Source: Gadus chalcogrammus
Lineage: Eukaryota > Chordata > Actinopteri > Gadiformes > Gadidae
Reading direction: 5' to 3'
NCBI RefSeq assembly: GCF_026213295.1
Contig: NC_079412.1
Location: forward strand, 3,861,813 to 3,925,812
Length of the DNA stretch: 64,000 nt
How positions within the stretch are numbered: the first letter of the stretch is position 1; each line of letters opens with the position of its first letter. Position numbers and translations under genes: made by a program. This document shows positions 12,101-21,100 of this stretch, piece by piece. The notes under the pieces were generated by a model. That model was given only the letters and a program-made list of their open reading frames with translations, was not told the origin of the DNA and ran no database searches.

Positions 12101-15100
12101 AGAAATACTGAGTCCTCAAATAAATTTCGGCAAAGAAAACGTATATGATATAACATATGATATGCGGTAACTGTGGTTCTATTTAATGATATACGCAATA
12201 CATTATAAACATTGTTTCTTATCAGTATTGTATGCTATCCTAATATGCATGTGTCCCCGCGGTAATAGACATTGCCATTGATTGTATTATGCGTTACGTG
12301 TTTAGTTTGCGTGTGTTTAAACAGAGCACACACGCGCGCCCGCATTCATTCATTCTTTTTAACACTCACTCGTGGTAAAACAATGTTTTTCACGATCAAA
12401 TACTCATCAATCCTAAAAGTTATGGGCATGTAGGCCTACACGATGTCTCTGTCAAGAAAATATGTGTTTGCTGTACGGTGTTTGCAGATGCATTGATTTA
12501 AAAGTACAACTTATTACCGCTGCATCAGCTGTTCTTTCCCAAATAATTTACCAAGAATGTGCGGCTAGGTAGATGGGAGAAGCAAAGTGTATGCGCAAGG
12601 TGCACAAGCAATCCGTATGCATCGCATGCGCATGTATGCATGCGCCCTTAAAATAGCATCTGAACAACGCGCCACTGACTTTAAACCAGGTATTTCCTGG
12701 TCAGTAGCGCAATGGTATTCAGAAACGACAAAATACCGTTTGCGCCAGAACACGCCTCCTCCTTCCGCCGAACCGCCCCTTGGGGCGCATGATCAATCCC
12801 TAATTTACCGGCGAGTGGCGGTGGTGGGAAAAGACCGCTCTGCGCCAGTTGTGAACTAGCAACGACACATGCGCCAGTGACTAAGTCACTTGTGCCGGAT
12901 GCAAGATAGGGCCCTTAGAGTAGTTACACACTTGCGGGAGATCGTTAATGTATAAAAGAAAAATCAAAGGCCCAAGGATACTTCCTTGTGGAACACCCAT
13001 GTCACATCCTAAGGGCTGAGATGTTGCATGGTCAATTTTGACAACTTGTGATCTGTCTGTTAAAAAAGAGGAAATCATATCTAGAACAGAGGGTGATAGG
13101 TTAAAAGATTGAAGTTTGGATAATAAAATCAGGTGGTCTACTGTGTCAAACGCTTTACTAAAATCAATAAAAATTGCTTCAGTGATGTGTCTTCTATTTA
13201 TAGAGTTCCGAATTTCCTCAGTGAAGAGTAGTAGAGCTGACGTAGTGGACAGCTTTGCACGGAAACCATGTTGGCAGTCACTTAGCCTGTTGTTGCTTTC
13301 AAGATAGAAGCTTAATTGATTGTGTATGGTTTTTTCAAGCAGCTTAGATATTGTTGGGAGTATGGCTATAGGTCTATAGTTAGAAACCAGACAAGGGTTG
13401 TCAGCTTTGAAAATTGGTAAGATTTGGGCTGTTTTCCAGCTGGAGGGGAAAATGGACAGCCTAATACAAAGGTTGATTAAGTGGTGGAGAAGAGGTATAA
13501 GGCTGTTAGCATGAGTCTTCAAAAACATAGTGTTTAAGCCATAACTATCACGACTGTGGGAGTTTTTTAGAGCGTTTATATTCTTTATCAGATCGTCTTG
13601 TGTGATTTCAAAGAAAGAAAACATATCAGTTGTTGAGGGTGGGGGAGATATGGAATGAGAGGTAGTGGGAAAGACAGCTGCTAATTCTTGAACTGATAAT
13701 ATGAAGTATTCGTTGAAGGCATTTGCAATCTTTTCAGAGTCTGAGATGAGACTGCCATGTAGAGAAATTTCCAAGTTTGGCCTTTTATTTTTTTCTATTT
13801 CTCCAGTGATGACTTTAAGAGTCTGCCATAGAGACTTTGGGTTTGAAGCGGATTGGGTGATTTGCTGCTGGAAATATGTTGTCTTTGCCTTGCGTAGTTC
13901 AGTAGTGCATTGATTTCTTATTTTTATGTGGTCATTTTTGCTCTCAGGTGTTCGATGTAATCTAAATTGTTTGAGTGATGAAGCCTTCTGTTTAAGGAGT
14001 TTGAGTATCTGAGAGTTTAAACATGGTAATTTAACCTGCCTAGGGCGTACCTTACCAATAGAAGTATATTTGTTTTGTATTATGTTGAGTTTAGTGTGAA
14101 ATTGAGCCAGAATAACATCTGGATTTCCTAGTGATAGCTGGTCACTCCAGTCAATTTCTCTGAATTCAGCATTGAACTGCGGTAGTTTTGACAATGATAT
14201 TTTTGGTTCTGAAAGATGGACATGAGTGGTTAGTGGTTTAATTTTTTGTCTGATTGCATAGACAAGCAGATGATCAGATATATCTACGTCAATCACACCG
14301 GAGAGTGCATATTTAGCCGGATGATTAGTGAAAATAAGATCCAGAATCGATCTGCGTGTCTGGCCTATTCTGGTCGAATCTTTAATTAGTTGATATAGGC
14401 CAAGTTTTATTGCAATGGTTTTCAAAGGCTTGGATACGGCGTCATTCCAGTCGAGGTTAATGTCGCCCATTATTACAAGCTCCTTAGTTGTGACTGGTTT
14501 AATTATGTCAGAGAGCTGAGATAGATAACGGCTTGCGCTGACATTAGGAGGCTTGTAGGTGACAATTACAGTTATCGCGTGTTGCGGCGTGAAGTTAATT
14601 AATAGTTGAAGTGTCTCCGTCTCAGTGTCGAGTTTGCTTAGTGAGTGCGTATATTTCTGACTCACGTATAAAGCAACTCCGCCCCCGGATTTGTCGGTGC
14701 GGTCTTTGCGAAACAGCTGGTAATTTACTATCGAGAGGTAAGAATCAGGGATAGTGGAGTTTAGCCATGATTCTGAGATGGCCAGTACATCGGATTTTGA
14801 TTGTGCATTAATAATTTCACGTAGTCTAGTTTAGGGACAAGACTTCGGGTGTTAAGATGGAAGATCTTAAAACCTCTGACCCTACCGAGTTCACTTAAAG
14901 TGGAGGGTGTTTTCCTACGATGGAATGACCTCCTACGAGGCTTGGTGGTTTGGGATTTATTATGGGGGGGAGGTTTAGGTGAGGGAGAAACAGAAATCGA
15001 AGCTTCAGGGTTATTTAAGGTCGTGGGATCGGAGTGTGTGGTGGATCGGATTGATAGTGGGTGGGATAGACCAGCAGAGAAAACGGATCCACTACTGATT

Positions 15101-18100
15101 GCATGATGGGCATATAATCCCCATAAATATAAAAATGCAAATAAAAAAACATTTGTCTGTATATGGAATGTGTCATTTGAGAGCAGTCAACTATGAGGAC
15201 CATTGTGTGGAGCAGATTGTACGGCATGCTGTATGTTTGCAGTCAGCACCGAACTGCCAAAAGTGTTTGGGTGGATTCCATCAGTGCTATAGAGCGAAGT
15301 GCGGTTCCAGAACAGATTGAAGTTATCGATAAAAGTGAAGTTATGGATTTTGCAGGTGGACTGGAGCCATACATTGAGATTTAGGAGTCTGCTAAACCGC
15401 TCTGGGCGTTGGGACATGGTTGGCAGGGGACCACTGATAAAAACGGACTTTCCGTAGCGTTTTAAGAAGGAGAAGAGGTCATTAAAATCCCGCTTTGTCA
15501 ACTCGGTTTGTCGACGGGCCATATCATTGTAGCCTGTGTGGACTATCACTCGATGTATGGAGGACGGAAGGGAATTAATAAGCTCTGGAAGTTTGTCCAG
15601 GATGGTTGAGACTTTGGCTCCAGGAAAGCACCGTGTGGTGGCATTGAAAAAACGGATATTCCTGGTGATGCTGTCACCCACTATCAAGGTGGTGGGGGAA
15701 ACCAGAGGATGTGGTGAATGTAAGGGTTCACCGGTCTCCACCCGGCAGGGCGTGGGATCCACACTGCGGGACCGGGCGGACGTGTGGGGAGGAGAGCCAG
15801 CAGCGTCGGGACCAGGGCGCTGGGTCACCGTCACGGCCGAAGGGGGATGTTTACCGGAGCGTCTCAGCACGGCTTCCTTTACGATCCTGCGGCGGGAGGC
15901 GGAGGTCTCCGTACGCGGTTCAGAGCGTAGAGTTGGACCCACATCTGTGTTACAGGTCTCCCCTGCACTGTTTGCCACCTATGGCTGTAGAGTAGGGGCA
16001 TCGACTGGTGGAGCAGGAGTGTCGCCAGGGAGAGCCGCGTAGTGGTTGGAGAGGCTCAGGCGAGGAGGTGAGGCCCTGAACGGGTCTCTCTTTCGCCCTC
16101 GGACGACCACTTCTGTCCAGGAGGGATGATGGTCGAGAGTGGAGTAGGAGGAAGGGAGAGGATGGGCAGAGGAGTCCCAGCTGAGTGTCCTGGTTAGCTG
16201 CATTCATGGAAGCGATCCTCTGGTTCTGGTCGGCAGCCAAGTCAATAAAGCTGGCCAACAGGGATTCTTTGCTTATCAGCTCGGCGGAGAGCCTTCTGAT
16301 GTCCGCCTTCAGGTTAGTAATCTCGTTATATGCCGTAGTAAATCGTGAGTCTTCGTCGTCTTTCATGGTGTTAAGTCAAAGGTAGGTCGTGTTACGTATT
16401 TTAAGAACCTAATCTACCCACACCAATACACCAATTCTACTATAATACTATGAGACTCATGAAAACGGCCTCAGCTGATAAAAGGTGTCAATAATATCTG
16501 TTCATCTTTCAAGCATTTACTCATGCTTGAAAGATGAACACAGATTATTTTTTTTGAAAGGGAATAAACTGATGAAGCTGACAAGGGACCAATGTTTACT
16601 GTTTAAAGATATTTGTAATTAAATGTAAACCCAAGTGAATCATTTGCTCTTGTTTCTCTGTTTTGAGATCCACACAGACTTAGCAGTCTAGTTTAAATGT
16701 TACAAATTGAGTTAATAAACTGAACTTGGAAATTGTTTTAAGTTGTTGCAGATGTTATCTCCACTAATTTTTAAACTGAAAATTTGCACCCTTTTTCTTT
16801 TGCATCATAACAAGATTATTTTGCATCAGAAGTTTTATAAAAATGTATGGGTCCCTGAAAATGAGACAACATAGTTTAGCGCTCCCGAAATAGTGGTAGG
16901 TATATATATATTATTAATCTAGTACATGTTGTACCAATGTGTTTCAGTAACTGTGTAAATAAAAAAAGGGGGAAATATGGTCATTTTTGAATGAAACTTA
17001 AACAAAGGAAATTGAATATACCTCAAATTTGCTATTACAGTTCACATCCAATGATTATTCCTTCATCCAAACTGTCTTTTTTCCTTTCATCACTTTAGTG
17101 GTTCAGAACTGCATTATTTAGCTGACACTGCCAGCTATTGGCTTAGACATACAACAGCATAGTAACTAAGAAAATAAAGGTTGTGGAATAAATAAATCTT
17201 GGACAGGACTTTATATACTTCATAGACCCCTGTACTGTACTGTGGCTTCCTGGGGTTGAGCCCCCCCAAAAGTCAGAACCTAGAATCGCCCCTGGTTTCA
17301 TTGGAGAGAAAGTAATTATTTTCTGGTCCAAATATTTACACATATGTTGTTTGCGGATTTAAATTATAATTTTTCATGCAAAGAAAACTCGACGCGAATG
17401 ATATACGTCACCACCACTCTTGTACAGACATGGCGATCGCTCTGCTCCACTTCACTGCTCTTTTCCAAGGGGAGGATAACAGCATCAAAATCTGTGAAAA
17501 CCATTATAAGTCGGGGCATGTGGAGAGTTTCAGTTATGCCGATGGGGAGATTGTCGGTCTTGTCCATGCCAGTCGCAGGGAGCGTGACGTCACGTCACAT
17601 ACGAGACATGTAGTCTTTCTCATTGTGTTTTCTCTACAGCCTTTAACTGAACAATTGCACAATAAACGGCCAAACTCTTGACATGAAAAATTATCATTTA
17701 AATCCACAAACAATATATGTGTAATCCAGGGCATATAAAGACTGGGACCATAAAATAATTACTTTCTCTCCATTGAAACCCATCCATATTTTACGATCTC
17801 AAAGGTCCCATGGGGGTCTACCGGAAGGGGCGGACTTACGAGCTCTATTATGTCAAGTTTCTACAATTCAAAACTACTCAAAAACATATTGTAAAATGAT
17901 TTAGCCTCTCCTTGCCCGTCACTTTGCTACTGAGACCTTGGACTTCCACCTACGAGTGCTTCCACAATGTTTTATTATCTGCAGAGCTGCTTTTCACATC
18001 TCCTCAACCCAATTGGCCAATTACAACCAATCCATCTGTAATTGATTCCAAATCTCAATAGGAATCAAAGTGATCAAAATAGTTTTTCAATAGAGACTAA

Positions 18101-21100
18101 CGTAGTGTGCTTGAATGTCACACAGGAAATTGGCATTTTTCCAGTAATTCCATTAAAAACAGTGATCCTATTCCTATCCTAGCTACATAGATTGGGAAAA
18201 ATCTGGAGTCCAATGTATACAATTACTGACAAGTTAAAGGAAATTCTCCATTATGCCACATTTGATTCGGCCCATAACCCTTGGACCCCAAACAGAAAAT
18301 GAAAAAACAAAAGTGTGGAAAAATCTAATAGATGGAAAAATCAGCCACTTCTAATGTATTGATTTAACCGTTCTTTTTCATTGCCCAATATTTTATTGGT
18401 TTGAGTAATCCAACAAGATTTATTGTTCGACTACGCTCTTTCAAATCCCCAGTATCATTCAGGTTTTTTAAACTTGCATTTATAACATCCTCCACATTCT
18501 TCAGACATTTCCCAATGTCTATATTGATCCGGGTCAGCCCGCATCGTCCACATCTGGAAAAGGGACCAATTAGACAAGTTCTATCCGCCACCAACAGGTC
18601 AAGGCTTCTAGTGCCTAAAGGCCATATCTCAAGTTCCATTTGATCCACACTCACAAGCTTGGTGTCCGATTATATATAGATTATATTGTCCTTCTAATGG
18701 CCGCAAGCTTTCCTTTCGGGACCATTGACATGCCTGACGGGATGAGGCTATTTGGATTGAACCTTTATCTCCTCCCTGGCCAATTCACCAATTCCAACTA
18801 AACCAACTCAAATTGGTTCCTCATTACGCAAATAATAAAAGCTATCCAAATAGTTTTACAAGAAGGACTGTTGCTCAAATACCAGAGAGTATGTCCAATT
18901 TCATAACACCTGCTTTCTCGGACTTAACAACTTCTTTACATTCAGGTCCATATTAACCCAATTTTCCATTACCCGCTGTTGTTTCGTGTCTGTCAATATT
19001 TCTGAGAATAGAACACTCAACGGAAAGTTAAAAGGTCCATGGGTCAATTCCAACTAGTTACCTCATAGGTACTAAGAAACAGTTTGTAATTTTTTCTTCT
19101 TACGTCCACGTTCAGTGAATGTATTATATGTGGATTTATTCTGCGACTGTATTCTCTGATGGTATTCTACAACATATCTCCATCTCACCCTATTGGTACA
19201 TTCTAAATTGGTACATTCTAAGTTCTTGCCAAAGCGTGTAAAGTTCTTGCCAAAAGTTATGTTGATCATGTGTCAAACCCAGCACCTTGTTGGTAATACA
19301 GAGAGTCGGCTGCGTTGGGTTTAGATAGTGTGTATGGTGTCCTGATAGATAGTGGATGTGGTATTCTACCATAGATAGAAGAAGTTTCTATGACCGACAG
19401 TTGATGTCTCCTACGATATACTGTGTAACTTATTTTCCTCTCCACCTGTTGGTAAGTATCTGTCAAAAGCTCAGCGGGAAGAGCACTGGCTAATATGTGC
19501 TGTGTTCCAATATCCATACTATCACGTACTAGAGATCGACCGATACAGATTTTTTAGGGTCAATACGATACAGATTTTTTTTCATCAGCCTTAGCCGATA
19601 ACTCATACACCGATGCCGATTTTCTTGAGCCGATGTTTGGAGTCGATAATACCCTGGAAATCCAGAGTTCTCGCGAGAGCACAATTTGAATTTGCTCAGC
19701 AAGTCACTCTGGGAACGAGTAATATACTCGTGTATATTCTTGGCTTCCCCTGGCTAAGAACATTAATCAATCACATCGATGTATCAATATAGGCGGGCCA
19801 AAAGTGTTGCTGTTTTACCGACCGGATACGGCAAAAGTCTTATCTATTGGTTAGCTCCACTGGTCTGGATACGTCACCCCTTGTATTCTTCTGATTGGTC
19901 ATAGTGTTATCCAATGTGTGCTATCCAGGGATATTTTCTAATGCATGCTTGGTTTCCTTACTCGTTGTCAGACCCTACAGCTTTCTAGATGTGGGTCTGG
20001 ATTTCCAGGCTAAGCCTCCCTCAATTGACACCATAAAAATGACACAATGATGATAACAAATGTTACAATGTGTCAATTAAAAAAAATGAACATTTATTGA
20101 ACTGAAAAACAAAACAAGAAAAACAAAACAAAAAAAAAACACGTACACGTAAAGATACACGTAAAAAACGCAAATATCGGCCGATAACATCGGCTAATCA
20201 GTACTTACTAGCCTTAGTTTGAGTACGTAGGGCGTTCTAATTCAGATCAGGCGAAAATAAGTGTACTGAAAGGACCCTGATAGTGTACTCAAAACGGTCA
20301 AATCGCAAAGTGTGGATTGATGTACACTTTTCGTACTCAACGGCAGCCATCTTAGCTACGTAGCGGAAGAGGGTGGAGCCAGGCTGAGCCAAAGTCGTAG
20401 CATTTTCCAAATGCATTAATAGAATTATTTTGTAGAGTTCATCGTTCAAAGCGGGATGTTTATTGCGGGGGAGGAGCCGCGGCAGCAGTCGTGATCGTAA
20501 CTTCCGGTTAGTGCACCACAGAGTAACCGATTTGGAACAACACTGACATCGGAAAATTCGGATAGTGTACTACGTTTAAGTGTACTCATGGAAGTATGGA
20601 TATTGGAACACAGCAATGGTCTGAGGTAACAGACTGTTTATGGTCTACTACTTTCAGCAGTGGAGACATTATCCATCAGTCTATGGGCTAATATTTCCAA
20701 TAGTGGGAACACTTTCCTTGAACACACATGTTGTGACTAGAATGGAGCTAACCCTGGGTAGTTGGCTGTAATGGGCAGGTCTACATTGACGGGACTTCTA
20801 GCAGTCTGGTCTGATAATTGTGTGAAGAAATATCACAGTCGATGGTTGATTAATTTCAGAAGTAGTGGGGCTGCACAGACTCAGGGTTCCACTTTCAGGG
20901 TCTGTCTGAACAGACGCAGGGCTCCACCCATGGGCGTAGCAGACGCGGGGTACGCGGGGGACATGTCCCCTACACTTCCCGTATCTGTGCCCTCTGTCCC
21001 CCGCACTTTTTAAAGCCATTACAACCATTCAATTCATTTTTAACACGTGGAAACACGTTTTTCCGACCTGACTTTGAACGCACTTTGAACGCATCTGTGC

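Larger units (their letters stand above)
10690..16400 (-). mobile_element. L2-type (CR1-superclade) LINE, defective, split by Harbinger
   Basis: The order on the minus strand is ORF1 (16366 to 15187), ORF2 endonuclease and reverse transcriptase (about 14900 to 12918), a Harbinger insertion (12914-11763), then the rest of the RT and C-terminus (11759 to 10907) and an AT-rich 3' tail at 10690-10730. The SGNH esterase in ORF1 supports the L2/CR1 side of LINEs. Frameshifts near 15960 and 14840 make it inactive. The 5' border is approximate. Confidence 0.88.
10306..17294. mobile_element. hAT-like non-autonomous element with nested LINE
   Basis: The left end CAGTGGCGAAGTTAG and right end (reverse) CAGGGGCGATTCTAG are inverted copies. 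The flanks GTTTCAAT (10298-10305) and GTTTCATT (17295-17302) form an 8-bp target duplication with one mismatch, as expected for hAT. The arms are 10306-10685 and about 16400-17294; the L2-type LINE occupies the middle. No hAT transposase is visible. Confidence 0.72.
19499..20614. mobile_element. DNA element with perfect 22-bp inverted ends, containing two nested elements
   Basis: The ends 19499-19520 (GCTGTGTTCCAATATCC...) and 20593-20614 are exact reverse complements over 22 bases. The interior is split at about 19530 by the GATCGACCGAT repeat and resumes at about 20215. Its right half has a relative at 4031-4225. Confidence 0.8.

Noticed and set aside
10626..16485. 15-base inverted match (CCTCAGCTGATAAAA) on both sides of the LINE
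   Set aside because: In inverted, not direct, orientation, so not a target duplication; may be part of the hAT arms or chance.
17344..17681. Overlapping frames of about 100 residues
   Set aside because: They lie in the middle of the foldback repeat and show no homology I can name.
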